From Phymatolithon calcareum (taxonomy: Eukaryota > Rhodophyta > Florideophyceae > Hapalidiales), in NCBI GenBank assembly GCA_977006965.1, contig OZ345363.1, positions 2,666,001 to 2,730,000 on the forward strand: 64,000 nucleotides of DNA, written 5' to 3'. The notes under the pieces are model-generated. The model saw only the letters and a program-made list of their open reading frames with translations, was not told where the DNA came from and did no database searches. Each line of letters begins with the position of its first letter. Within the stretch, counting starts at the first letter, position 1. Shown here piece by piece: positions 21,295 through 33,000 of this stretch. Made by a program: the position numbers and the translations under genes.

Positions 21295-24237
21295 ATGCCC
21301 CGGGTTCGAAACCATTCAGGATGCTCACGGTAGCTGGTAAACTCGTCACCTTCTTTCATTTCCTTCTGTCCTATCGCCCAGCTTCCTGGAACATTGCGGC
21401 ACACCACTGCCCGGCTTCAAAGCACTTGTGGACAAATGCCGATGTATACACCGACGTAATGAATCCCTTGCGGAGAAATCCGAAGTTTTTATATTGTCCT
21501 TGAGAGATGCACTGTCCATAAGCTCTGTGTTAAGGGCGACAGGAGTTACCGCCAGATCATTTGCTCAAAATGATACGCACCTCCTTGACGGACGAGCAGG
21601 TGCAATGATAATTGGCAAAGGGAGCTTCAATTAAACAGAAATCCAATCCAATTCTTGGAGGACGAGAGCTGTAACACCTGGGCTGACTTGCATGGAAGTA
21701 TGACTCTTTCTGAAAACAAGACATATTTCATGGCCGGTTTGTTTCTCTTCTGCGTGTGCTGCTCATCCACAGGGGATCTATCTGCTCATCGACGGGTACA
21801 CATGCATCAATGCCGAACAGATTCTTATATACCTATTTTTAGATATAAGAATCCTCGTTCTTCATACGGCAACTTTTCGAGGCGAAGTACACTTCGCTGC
21901 TATTATGGGAATATTGAAGAAGCGACAGGTTTCTTGTAGTAAGATAAGCGTCGTCGTCTCATGTGGCTAGATAACCAACTAGAGGCTAAATGGAACCTTG
22001 GCGTTCCTCGGCTTGCATTTCTTTTTTCGCACCACCTATTGTACCTGGAACTCTGCGGTCGTAGATTTTATTGTCGCTCGTATTTTCTTGATCTTGGAAC
22101 AGTCATTTCGCCTCAATCCTCCATGCTTACAAAAGTTCTTTCTTATTGAACAGTTGTCTCGTTCTGACGATGACAGTTGCAGTAACAACAAGCGTGGCTC
22201 CCAAAAGACTTACAGCATGGGGTGTCGTGCAGACACGATAGGTATTGTTCACCTTGAATGTATCTCTGCAATGTAAACTAGGTTGATTCTGAGAGGGCAA
22301 CGTAATGTTCCTGATTTGGGATGCGTGCCCAAATGTGGGAACGCCCCGAAATCATCTCAGAAGTTAGTCTGCACTGTGCGACCTAGTGTGTCATTCAGAC
22401 ACCAGCGCACAGGCATATAAGCCGCCCCATCTGGTGGCTGAAGTAAAAGTAGAAGCAAGCATCTGATTAACTCTTCTTCGCTTCCCGGACTCAGTGTCTG
22501 CTCTCCAATTCGACCTCTGGACAACATGGGGAACCTCATTGAAAGAAGAAAGGTAGATTATTATTTAAAAGTTACCAACGCATCTGCTGACGCTTGGGGC
22601 AACTTTCCTAAGGCCAAGAGGTTTTCTCTAGATTCTGTCTATGGAAGATTTTCTTTTCTTGTTGGTGTTACACGACTCAGTGGACTACAAAAAGCCACCT
22701 CTGGTCTCCTTCGGGACCTCGAGGGGGAAAATTACTCCCCTGGCCTGTGACACGCTGTGATTTCAAATTGCGGGCCGTCCTTACTTGTCCACAGTCTGAA
22801 ACATGGTTTAGAGCTCGTGGGAACATCATTGAGGAAAACAAGGCCAAATACTGTATATGCGCAATTGGCATATCGATGGTTCGAATCAAAGTAACTGTAC
22901 CTGCTCTGCAGTAATGGTAGGCCTTATTAAGAGAGCATGCATCTAAAAATCCCAATGTGCAGCCCACGAGCGCAAATCGGAAGCCAGCTGGATACCTTTG
23001 CATTGCTTGGATCGAGGCTCAGCTCACAGAAACCACGAAGGTTGGGACAGACAAACCCATCGACAGCACAGAAACAAGGAAGTAAATGCGAATACCCGCT
23101 GACCTCAGCGTGGCGACGGCAGAGGCGACACAGGCAGCACTAAGCAATGCAGCGCACAGCCAATCACATAGGAGGAGGAATGATTTTGTGTGAAATTAAA
23201 CTTAAGTGTTGGATTTGCGAGCAGAGCAGCGCCCGTAAAGCTCAACACAGCTTAAACTTCAAAACCTCCGATCATGTCACGGAAGATAAGATTTGCCAGA
23301 ATGGGCGCGAATATAGGGCCTGTCATGAACCATGAGTTAGAGCATTAGTCAACCGGACTGCAGACTTTAGAACAGGAAAAAATCAGAATATTATGATAAC
23401 ATACTGAGACTGGATTATATTCCAAGCCGGAGAACACTGAGTGAGACAATCCACTGGCACCGGAAATGCAGCGGAGACAAAGAAGGAAAAAGACATTATG
23501 CTTTATGGTGACTGCTCTCTTGTAGTCCGTAACGCAAAATAGAATGAAGAGAGATGTGACACAGTGCAATAGACCCCGCATGAAGATGAACGTGCTTACA
23601 AGAATCCCGTGGTATCCAGTAGCGGACCGAATACAAGGTCCCAAATCGCCGATCCGAGAAAGAGAAGATATCCTTCTGACTCCGCACGGGGAGCTCTGTT
23701 TTCCACAGTCTTGGGCAATATCGGAGAGAGTGGCAAGTGCGTATCTTAGGACAGATTCGCAGGGTCTGAGAGACTGACCTTTTTCTCGATATTCCACAGG
23801 GGGTGTACTGAAGTGGAGGGGACATGAAAGGGCCACTGTTTTCCAGGAAAGCAAAATCGTTGATATCCCGATACAGTTGTTGGCTGACGAATGACGGCAG
23901 GAGAATGTCATTTGAGTGAATCCGTAAGAGCCTGAGGAATGCGTTAGCACGTGGTGTTAGTTCGAACCGGATGCCTGCACTCTTGATTCCTCCCGGTAGT
24001 ATTTTCGTTTATGCACGACATGGAACGCTTAGAGTTTCAAAATAAGCCCAGATGGCTTCCCAAGGTCAAGGACTTTATTCATATTTGCCGAGCAATTACC
24101 TCGGCACTGTGTACAGCTAAAACTATAAAGTTAAACTCTTCCGAGAATATCGCAATTGGTTGGGTCAAACATGCTGAAACACAGGCCCAGAACCACCTCC
24201 TTGACGAGCTATGCCGGGAATGAACGCCTAAAAGCAA

Positions 24238-25704
24238 TCACCAAAAGAATCTGTCAGGAGATAGATTCCTATTGTTGTACCTCTCGAATGTGATTTCGTT
24301 TTGGCGCTTCCGAAAACGTTTCATCACCTCCTGTGCAGATGATGACTTCATCGGCTCTATCTCGCGGTCGAAAACGCCCGGTTTTACAATTTCACTTTCC
24401 TGCCCCGTCGACTGGTCAAACAGAACTCGCAAAGAAATGCCAGTCACCTTTGACCCAAAATTTCCAGCCCAGAACCGCTCGTCCTTTCCGTGCACAGCGA
24501 TAACCATGTATGCTGCCCCTGTCTGCGGCCTAAAAATGTGTCTGACAGGCTCCCAATAATCCGCCGGTGCAGAGAGCTGTGCTGACGAAACGTGGCCCAA
24601 TTCCGAAAAATCGGCGCCATACAAGACTGCTTCCAGACCAAATAACGACGGGCAATCCGTGCGCGCCATGTACCGTGCCGAGACCTCGAGACAGGAATCA
24701 CCAGGGCTGGCGAGAAATTGGGTGAGATCTACCACCTGGGCCATTTCACACCACTGATACGAGCTCACAAAATTGAATCGGAATGCTCGGAATGGAACTT
24801 CTGAGCTCTCCACGGCCCAGGTGCGATGGTCACAATTCTTCCAGCCCTGAAGCCCCAGGGCAGCGTTCGGGTTGAACACCATGTTCGGAGAGGCATTTTC
24901 TACGTCGATTCGAGCTCCGATTCCGGTCGGATCGGATGCACATAAAGTGCAACGCAAAATTTGCTCGCAGCTGTGCGACGCTCCGTTTGAATGATGAGTC
25001 TTTCCGCGCGGGAGTGGCGTGCGGCACTTGGGTGCGCCACAACATTCGATCGCGGTGCGTGGACTGTTCTTTGCGTGGCAATTATTGCAAAGGTGCGTCG
25101 TCCCGTAGCATACATGAGTGGCACTGCGACAGCAATATCGGCATTTCCAAACGTGAAACGCCGTGTGTGTGTTGTGAGCACAGACTACAGATGTCCCGGG
25201 TGCGCAATTCGGACACATGCGATCTCCGGGCGGCAATATCTCGTCTTCCGCATCCGCACACGCAATCGTGCCTCCGAAATATGCTCCTTTGCAAATCGAA
25301 CATTGGAAAAATGCATACAGAGAGCGACCCAGTGCAATCGCGTCGCCATAGAACGGGCTATTCGGGGACAGTACTTGCGGGTCGTTGCGTAGTCCATCAA
25401 CGATCACCTGCTCGATGATTAGAGCGTCAACGGCGCCACGGAGGATGTTAGTTGAACGGGTAGCAGAAGATAGCAATGGATGGTCACAGAATGCACTGCA
25501 TTTTCCGCAGCGGCAGCCCGAGAAGAGAAGACGCTTTGATGGATTTGGTTGAGCATGCTTGAGCTGCTCGTGAATGCAGCTGAGATGCCACAAATGACCA
25601 CATCCAAGGGTTATGGTCTGTTTGTCGGATAGTGGACTCAGGCAAATGGCACAGTCAGTTGCGGTGTCAACGAAGCCTGGGGATTGCTGAGACTGGATTG
25701 CCAT
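24238..25704 (-). CDS. RING-Cys-relay-like E3 ubiquitin ligase with FBA domain (middle, complete copy)
   Basis: 488 residues in one exon. RING: Cys18, Cys21, Cys35, His37, His40, Cys43, Cys66, Cys69. Next is a Cys-rich domain (about 134-255) closely resembling the tandem-cysteine domain of human MYCBP2/PHR. Shared blocks are CxxCxxAYFGG, WKCRYCC and HVCYGTTHLCNNCH. Cys149 aligns with upstream relay Cys4520, Cys199 with catalytic Cys4572, Asp161 with Glu4534 and His210 with His4583. MYCBP2 uses these to pass ubiquitin to Thr/Ser hydroxyls. Residues about 283-428 match an F-box-associated domain, as in FBXO2/FBXO6, which bind N-glycans: FVSSYQWC (312-319), VVDL, the ARTD block, and WEPVRHxF through GSKVTG. 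Trp412 fits the glycan-contacting Trp280 of mouse Fbs1. The neighbouring Tyr and Lys are not conserved. A Lys/Arg-rich tail follows. Predicted role: cytosolic ligase recognising glycoproteins or a related ligand. Confidence 0.85.
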   Translation of the reverse strand: MAIQSQQSPGFVDTATDCAICLSPLSDKQTITLGCGHLWHLSCIHEQLKHAQPNPSKRLLFSGCRCGKCSAFCDHPLLSSATRSTNILRGAVDALIIEQVIVDGLRNDPQVLSPNSPFYGDAIALGRSLYAFFQCSICKGAYFGGTIACADAEDEILPPGDRMCPNCAPGTSVVCAHNTHTAFHVWKCRYCCRSATHVCYGTTHLCNNCHAKNSPRTAIECCGAPKCRTPLPRGKTHHSNGASHSCEQILRCTLCASDPTGIGARIDVENASPNMVFNPNAALGLQGWKNCDHRTWAVESSEVPFRAFRFNFVSSYQWCEMAQVVDLTQFLASPGDSCLEVSARYMARTDCPSLFGLEAVLYGADFSELGHVSSAQLSAPADYWEPVRHIFRPQTGAAYMVIAVHGKDERFWAGNFGSKVTGISLRVLFDQSTGQESEIVKPGVFDREIEPMKSSSAQEVMKRFRKRQNEITFERYNNRNLSPDRFFW

Positions 25705-25867
25705 GTTGGTGGATGAAATAGAATTGTACTTTGAGCAGAGCGCTCTGCAGAAGCCCCTGAGTTATGTGCTTGGCAGAGATGGAGGGCGGTGGCTCTGCCG
25801 AGTGACTCCGCCTCAAGAATCATTCCGCAATTTCCGGGAATGCTTCTCGGCATTTAAAAGCACGAAC

Positions 25868-25900
25868 TGATATACAGGTGCACAGTACACCTGTATATCA
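25868..25900. repeat. Hairpin, 13-bp stem
   Basis: TGATATACAGGTG, a 7-nt spacer, then its perfect complement. First of four inverted repeats lying end to end. Confidence 0.8.
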
Positions 25901-25904
25901 ATTT

Positions 25905-26006
25905 GTAGGTTGCCAACTCCGACTATTAATAAAATGATAAATTAAAATTAATCATTTTATTGAGGTTGCCCGGTGGGCCCTGCAGTAGACGGCGTTGGCA
26001 ACCTAC
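25905..26006. repeat. 102-bp foldback element
   Basis: Terminal inverted repeat GTAGGTTGCCAAC (25905-25917) and its complement (25994-26006), both perfect. Inside is a second AT-rich inverted repeat around AATAAAATGAT. The right end directly abuts the next element. Confidence 0.75.
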
Positions 26007-26592
26007 CTTGTTTTTGTAGACGCGAGAAAACACGAGCTGCTTTCACGTAACTAACGAAAGTAAATGTGAGCTTGGACCGATAAATATTTAATAGTTCATC
26101 TAAAATTGAGCATTTTCAGCGCTCATATCACTTTCATTAAAACTCAGTTCTATTGGCCAGATGATCTTCCAAACCCTGTCAACCTTCAACTTATAAAACC
26201 TGATGCGGGAAAAATAAGTTGGAAGCTTAAATTCGATTGTTTATTTTGATGTGATGAGGATTTTATAAGTTGTAAATCACTACATTATTCCTCGGAGAGG
26301 AGAGAAATATAAGATAGATTTTCTCAAGAATTTGAGAAGGGGAAGAGGAAAAAATAAGTTTTTTCTCACTTAATTTTTGTGCAGAGGTAAGAACTAAATA
26401 AGTTAGTTTTTTCTAATATTTTGAAAACGTGAACAGAAAACGACAACAGTCTGGGCATGGACCGCTTTACCATCGTTTCGGTTCGTAGTGGTCCAGTGAA
26501 AGAGTCATTTTTGTACTTTATGTGGGAGCTTCCATTGGCAACAAACTTGTACTTTTCAAAACGGCGTGTTTTCTCGCGTCTATAAAAACAAG
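26007..26592. mobile_element. 586-bp MITE-like element with 28-bp terminal inverted repeats
   Basis: The ends at 26007-26034 and 26565-26592 are complementary over 28 bp with one mismatch (core TAGACGCGAGAAAACACG). The interior is AT-rich compared with the surroundings and has no coding capacity. A clear target duplication was not found, so its superfamily is unknown. Confidence 0.7.
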
Positions 26593-26596
26593 TCGT

Positions 26597-26760
26597 ATGT
26601 GTACCGTAAGCCGGGATAACAAATGTGTAAAACGTGCTCGTACCTGGTCCTCGTGCGTACAATAGTCCCTCGGGCTCCGCCCTCGGGTCCTATTGTACCC
26701 ACTCGGGCCTGATACTCTTACGTTTTACTTTCATTTGTTATCCCGGCTTACGGTACACAT
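26597..26760. mobile_element. 164-bp foldback element with perfect 29-bp arms
   Basis: The arms at 26597-26625 and 26732-26760 are perfectly complementary over 29 bp (core GTACCGTAAGCCGGGATAAC). The 106-nt loop carries another inverted repeat (GTACAATAG ... CTATTGTAC). Typical of a foldback or MITE-type element. Confidence 0.8.
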
Positions 26761-27114
26761 CTCCTTAATACTTTTGTGTACTACAGTATCATATTGCAGC
26801 TAGAGCAAGCTGCCGTTGTGGCCTCAACTCTCAACCTTGTGCTAAAGGATTAAAGCGGCAAAAAACCTCCTCCTGTCGCAGCGGGTGGATGGAGGAAAAA
26901 GCTTAGAATATAGCTCTAGATTGAGTGGTCTGGCAACGAGAGTTGCACGGGGGGAGTGTAGCGCCAGGCTCCAAAGAACCCGATGCCACATGGGAGAGAA
27001 AAGCCCAAGAGAGCAGAGAGAAGAAAAGAGCGGGAAAGACAAGAAAAAAGAGGAGGAAAGAAAGACAAGCCAACAAAACCTCCAGGGCAAACAGACAGAT
27101 TAAGCGTGTAGACG

Positions 27115-27582
27115 TCGGCGTCGTCCTCCGACGGCGACCTTGGCTTGGTCGTCGACCTTGAGACAGGCGCGCGAAAAGTGGACAGGGGCCTTGAGCGCGA
27201 ATGTCACCGAACTGGCCTGTACGGCGAAACGGTTGCGGTCAAGAAGGTTTGGGAAGTCACCGACTCCGCGTGGTCGAAGGGATTCCCAGGCGCGACGCGT
27301 GTGGGATCCAAGCACTCGAGCCGAAGTCCAGAAACCTCCGGGACAGGGACGACGTCATCCTCAGACGGCGACCTTGGCTTGGCCGTCGACCTTCGAACGA
27401 ACGGACGAAAAAGGGAAAAGGGAACTTGAGCGCAGTTGTCTCCGTGCTGGCTTGCATGACGACGGTTGCATCCAAGAAGGTTGGGAAGAGCTCCGACTCC
27501 GCGTGGTCGAAGGGACTGTCAGGCGAACATTGCGCGTGCTTGATCCAAGCAATCGAGCCAAAATCCAGAACTCCCCCACCTT
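27115..27582. repeat. 234-bp tandem duplication, two diverged copies
   Basis: Two head-to-tail units share blocks such as GACGGCGACCTTGGCTTGG and CTCCGCGTGGTCGAAGGGA at a 234-bp offset, with roughly three quarters identity by eye. GC-rich, with open frames in several phases. Possibly a remnant of a mobile element or of a repeat-protein gene; I cannot decide. Confidence 0.6.
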
Positions 27583-28423
27583 CCTTTACTCAGCGGAAGG
27601 AACAAACTAGCTTATATACTACAACCTACGCAAAAGACAGCGATGCAGCGCATATAGACACGAGAGACACGTGCCCGTATGGCCCATTAGATCACCTACT
27701 ACGAACAACATGACTATCGCGATCCAAGTTGTGCGGCGTACAGTCGCGAGAGGAAAAAGCGACCGCCTTGGGACAGCGACACAACACGGGCGCGATAGAG
27801 AGTTTAGCGACGTCCTGGGTCCTCGTGCCTGTGTCGTGGGGTAACCCAAGGCCGTCGACATCTACATCACGCTAGTGCGCTTCGCGGGTTTACGACACCC
27901 TGGTCATTGGCCAAAATGGGGGCATGCATGCACGGATGCTTACCAGGAATTCTGCGGAGGCGCGATATTATGATAAATATCGGATTTTCCAAAATCATTT
28001 ATTCTGGTGTTCAGACGAAGGATTTTCTCAGCGACGCGGACATTCACGGCCTTCGCATCTGAACCCACGCTCCGCGACATCTAGATAAGGAGGAAAGATA
28101 GGCGAACACAGCAATACGAAAATGGGGACCGTCGGTCACATGAACAAGTTTCTCTACTAAGGCAAAGTCACTGGAATCTCATTTTTTCTCCGATTTTTCT
28201 TCGTTTTTAGTGTTGTTAAACAACTTGTTTAGCTGGGTACCTTCTATGTGGGCGATCTCTTTCGCCCGTGGGGGAACCCGCAAATGGAGAACTACAGCAA
28301 TTTGTAGAATACATTCACGCTGATGACGGAGTCGTGAAAATGTTTCTGTAATAGATTTAAAGTGAACCGAGAATCGTGCAATAGAGGCCGGAAACGCAGA
28401 AATGAGTTTTTTTCAGTCGCCAT

Positions 28424-28727
28424 TGTGGCATCATACTGCCTCCACGTGTAACCCCGTATCATCATTCGCTCCATTATTGGTCACATTAGCGTCCAATCAA
28501 CTACTTCCAAGCCTACATTTGTAGTCTCGCTGATTGTATATATTCACTGGACGCTCGCGGCCAGCAATGAAGGGGGGACCAGACAGAACAATCCAACAAC
28601 TGTCTGGGGGTATTCGTGCCCTTTATCTCTTGCCAACCGCGCGCGCGTCCCTGGTCTATCACCCTTTACATCGCCTCTAGACACAGGCGCTCGCTGCCAC
28701 GCGTATAGGTCTCACTACCAACCATAG
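28424..28727 (+). repeat. 5' LTR of element B
   Basis: Begins TGTGGCATCATACTGCC. About 304 bp, matching the split 3' LTR. The end is placed by comparison with the 3' copy and its target duplication and could be off by several bases. Confidence 0.75.
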
Positions 28728-28729
28728 TT

Positions 28730-30082
28730 ATGGGCCCAGCACCTGGTTCCACGAAAGGCCATTCACCGACAGACCCTCCCATGTTCAGTCCCACCGAAGA
28801 CATGAAGTTGTGGCGTCTCGAAATCTCTAGATGGGTGACGACAGTTTCGGAAGGCACCAAGAAGGGCACAGATCGTGCCTACTAGACCGTATTCGCAACG
28901 CTAGCTCGTCAGATATACGATTGCGGTCTGCCCACGGCTGAGAAGTCGATCGTCGACGAGGCTCACGCTCAAGGCCTTGTTAACTTCGACTAAGAACACC
29001 AGATCGAAGCCGTGCGGGAGATAGTCAACATCATTGCTGTTGATCCGCCTATTGCATTAGTTACCAGGCTGATTGCTTCGTTCCATGAGGTTACAAATTG
29101 TTGTCGCCGCAAGGCAGAGGACCTGCAAACTTTCGTCTCAAGATTCCGTCGTCTTGCTGCTGATCACTTCATGCACGCAGGAGTCTCCGCCTCATCCCTG
29201 GTCGGAGAGGTTCTGGCAATCACTCTTCTGAACAATGCTTCACTTAGTGAAGATACTCTCACGAGTGCTAAGCTTCATATGATCGGGTTTTCCGAGTCCC
29301 GGAAGCGGAATGCACCTGATCCCTCTCTTCGTCTAAGTCCTGGAGATCAATCCAAACTTGACAGAATTTCAGGTCAGCTCAAAGACCTTCAAGATCATCG
29401 ATCGTTGAAGATCTATAGGAAGGGCACTCTACAGACAGCAGCTCGCAAAGCTTTTCACGTTCGCTCTAAACTAAACGAGTTTGTGAACGTTTTAGAATCG
29501 ATCGCGGAGAGCATCGAAGAATTGAATAAGCCATCTGATATGGCCGGCAATCAGATGCTTTTCAGCTCCGGAACTCGCTGCCGCCTACATCTTGATGACG
29601 CTGTTACCGTCATGCGCAACATTTCCTCCTCTCCGAAGCCATCTGTGACGATGTCCCCGGCCGAGATCGAAAATCTCATTTGTCAAACGGTTAATAAGGC
29701 TTTGCTTGCCTTTAGTTCTTCAACTAAAGAAAACCCGAATATCCAGAAGCTGGAAGCGAACAAAGATCGCCGCAAAACTCCTAGACAGCAGAAACCCTCG
29801 GTTCCTTCGCGATTGCAAGGGTGTATTGGCAAGTGCCGCACAAATGGCATCTCGCGCCCTCCTCGTGTCGGACCAGGTGGTACTGTATCTTTCTGCTGTG
29901 ATTGTGGTTCTTCAGAACACAGACGCGGTAATGATTCCTGCCCGCAACCTTCGTTCGTTACGAAGCAGATCCGCGCTCAAGGTGGGTACAATAAGACGCA
30001 GGATCGAAAGGATCCTTCCAGCTTTGACAAAGACCAGCATTTTCCATTGGGCTCCAACCCTACCAAACACAGACATGTCTAA
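28730..30082 (+). pseudogene. Element B gag (nonsense mutations)
   Basis: The frame can be followed from an ATG at 28730 but contains in-frame stops at 28883-28885 (TAG) and 28991-28993 (TAA). From 29012 it stays open for 356 codons. A zinc-knuckle-like CxxCx4Hx6C lies near the C-terminus, after a Lys/Arg/Gln-rich stretch. The alpha-helical N-terminal part is gag-like in placement only. Confidence 0.75.
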
Positions 30083-30088
30083 CGTCTG

Positions 30089-33000
30089 GTGTTGGAGCCC
30101 CATCTGACGTTAATCCATGTTTCCCGGATCCAAATCCAGTTCTTGATATTGGTTGTCCACGCAGAGTTGGGGGTATTGAATCTGCTGCTGCACTTTGTAT
30201 CGCTTTGGGCATTGATCTTGTCCTCCACCCTCTCGATTGTGATCCAATCTACCATGTCTACGGTCCGAAAGGCAGTGACCCCAACTTGACGATAGCTCTG
30301 TGGAAGCTCGATATCACATATCTCAACGGTCGAGGTGTCCAGCTGGCTTTCTACCTTTCAAAAGGCAATGGCCCTTTGCATCTCGGAAATCACATCCTTT
30401 CTCGCTCGAATTTGTTCGGAGATCAGAATCTCCTCGAAACTCCTTCAAATGTTCTGCAGATATCTCCTCGCCCTCTCATTCTTCCTACCTATACTGCGGG
30501 GGACAAAAACTCTCTTCGAACCTACTTGCACCTTGTACGTTCTCAATCTAAGGCGCTTCAGTCCTTCTTTTCCTACACAAAAGCCTTGTACTCCTCTCCT
30601 CTTCTTGACAAGGAAGCTCCATTTTTATCTCCTACTTCCTCATCTTACCCGTACATTTCCGACTCCAAACTCGCACGTCATTTTGCCGCCAAGCTCCATA
30701 TTTACACTCATCTCACGGTACGGGACATGCGTGAGATATGTAAGAGAGCTGGCATCCATACTCCTGTTTTATAGAAAGCACTCGAATGGGCTTATAGCAA
30801 GTGCACGAGCTGCAAGCAAACTGGACGACTACTCAACTCTAAGAAGGTATCCATTAGCAAGATACTTTCCACCTTCAATGAGCACCTACAGCTTGACTTC
30901 ATGTTCGTCAAAGAACTCGGAAACCTTCCTATTCTTCACATGAAGGACGTAGCCACTGGATTTTCTGCTACCGTCCTCATGGCTTCACGGGATATGGACG
31001 ATGTGGCACGAATGGTTGTCACATACTGGTTCAACGTGCATGGTCCGCCCCGAAGCATTTCAGGCGATCCAGAGTTCAACAATGAAGTTATTAAGTCCAT
31101 GTGTGCCTTTCACAAATGTTCCTTCGACCCAAGGCCTGCTCGACGACACAACAAGATTGGTTCAGTCGAGTCCGGCAACGCTACAATCCGACTCTTCGTA
31201 CAGCGTTTGGTCAAAGATGAACAGCATCTTCGCAGCGTGCGAGGAATATACAAGTCAGACTATGAGATCCTCTCAAGGGACACTTTCCTAAAAAATGTTC
31301 TGCACGGTGGAAAGATTCTTAGTAGCTTTGAGCTCGCCAAAGGATACACTCCATCTCTCTGCCGTCTACCGAAAAGTGCACTCACCGACAAAATAGTCTC
31401 GTCGCACCACGAACAGCTTTCTCGGAGAGCGCTCCACTTGCTCTTAACAACCAAAATCGTTCGTACAGTTGACCAACAGATCCTTTCCCCTCGAGCTCCG
31501 GTTTATTATTTCAGGAAAGAAACCAAGTTCGGAAAGTGGCGCCTAGGTTTCGTCTTCAAGGCAGAAAAGCACTTCGCTCTCATCTGTAACACCTCCCAGC
31601 TTAGAGGTCCCCCTCTTCAAGTGGCCTACGAAGACATTCGTCTGACTCCATCCTCCTCACTCTTTCACGAGCTTGACGTACTTGAGCTCAGAAAAATCCC
31701 TTTCGTTGGCTCCGATGAAGACTCAATTCCGGTACCGGAGACGACCGTCTCTAAGTCCTGCTTCTCCTCTAATCCCACTCCTGAAAACAACTCTTCTGTT
31801 ACAAAGGAACACGCTCTCTGGTCTATGCACCCTTTTTCCTGCTCTTTTTTCAGTTCCATTCCCTATCCCCACAAGAAGGTGAACACGCCATCCACGGATA
31901 TCGGCACTGTATCCATCGCCTTCGATCAGGCCAAAGACATTGGAGAAATTCCGGCAACAGGTCCTAATGAAATCCCTTATTCCTTGGAATCCTCCGAGCA
32001 AAAGATACTTCAAAGAATGAGAGAAATCATAGGATACTCTCCACTCTTGGAAACTAAATTGCAGTTTGTCCCCGAGATGGATTCTTGATAACGCAATTGC
32101 AGAAGAAAAGAGCAACTACATGGAAAAAGGAGCCTACACCCCCGTAAGCATTCGATATGTTCCGCGGAGATCTAACATAATCAGCTCCCATCACTTCTTC
32201 GAAATCAAGAACGATGGTATCCAAGGCAAGTTGAAGTTCAAATGCAGACTCGTTCCGCACGGGAATCGCGACAGAGATTAGGAAGAGCTACGAAAAGACT
32301 CTTCGACCGTTCAGTTTTCTGTGATGCGGATACTCCTCTCCCTTGCCGCGCTTATGCATTTCAGGCTTGCTACCATCGATATCTCTGGAGCTTATCTACA
32401 AGCAGGAACGCTTCAGCGTGACATCTACATGCGCCCTCCAAAAGGTTGGTCAGACTACATTGATGAAGTCTGAAAGCTCAACAAAACTGCGTATGGTCTT
32501 GTAGAGTCAGGACGTCTCTGCCAGCTATGCGTAGAAGACTGGATGTCTCAGTATGGATTGCAAACCATCCCACGTATCCCGCAGCTGTTCATTCTAAGAG
32601 AAAATAATTCTATTGTCCTGCTCATTGCAAAGCTAGTTGACGATCTTCTCCTTGCCGGAATTCCAAAAGAGATTCACAGATTCAACGACGCTATTTCAGA
32701 GCTCTTTAAAATTGGCCGCGTTGTCACAGAGCGCATATTGCTATTCAACAGGCTGTTGATTGAACAATTTGAAGACTATAGTGTTCGTGTTTCCATAATC
32801 GAAATCATGAGCACAATTTCTCCATTGGACATTCCGCGACCTCGTCGAAAGCAGCACGAAGATGCAGTCTCGTTGAGCTCACTTCTTTTCAGAGCCTGGC
32901 AGGGAAGCTTAACTACATTGGCCATGGAGTTCTTCCTCAAGCATCATTTGCATCCAGCTAACTCCAGCAAAATTTTGGGAGTCTTCGTGTCACACATTTG

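Larger units (their letters stand above)
19184..24237. other. Gene-poor region between left and middle E3 copies
   Basis: Apart from the pseudogene tail, the solo LTR and a family-B retroposon end, I recognise no gene. Left-arm homology stops at about 21294. From there to 24237 there are only short frames without known domains and no match to another part of the window. Confidence 0.5.
25705..28423. other. Repeat-dense region without recognised genes
   Basis: Upstream of the middle E3 gene. It holds four adjacent inverted-repeat structures (25868-26760), partly AT-rich, then a GC-rich 234-bp tandem duplication (27115-27582). The remainder, up to the Copia element at 28424, has overlapping frames on both strands but nothing I can name. 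Confidence 0.5.

Noticed and set aside
23345-23950. 201-codon minus-strand frame
   Set aside because: No recognisable domain, and an overlapping frame of similar quality exists on the same strand; not enough to call a gene.
27140-27713. Several overlapping plus- and minus-strand frames of 70-170 codons
   Set aside because: Product of a GC-rich tandem duplication open in many phases; no codon bias or homology to choose one.
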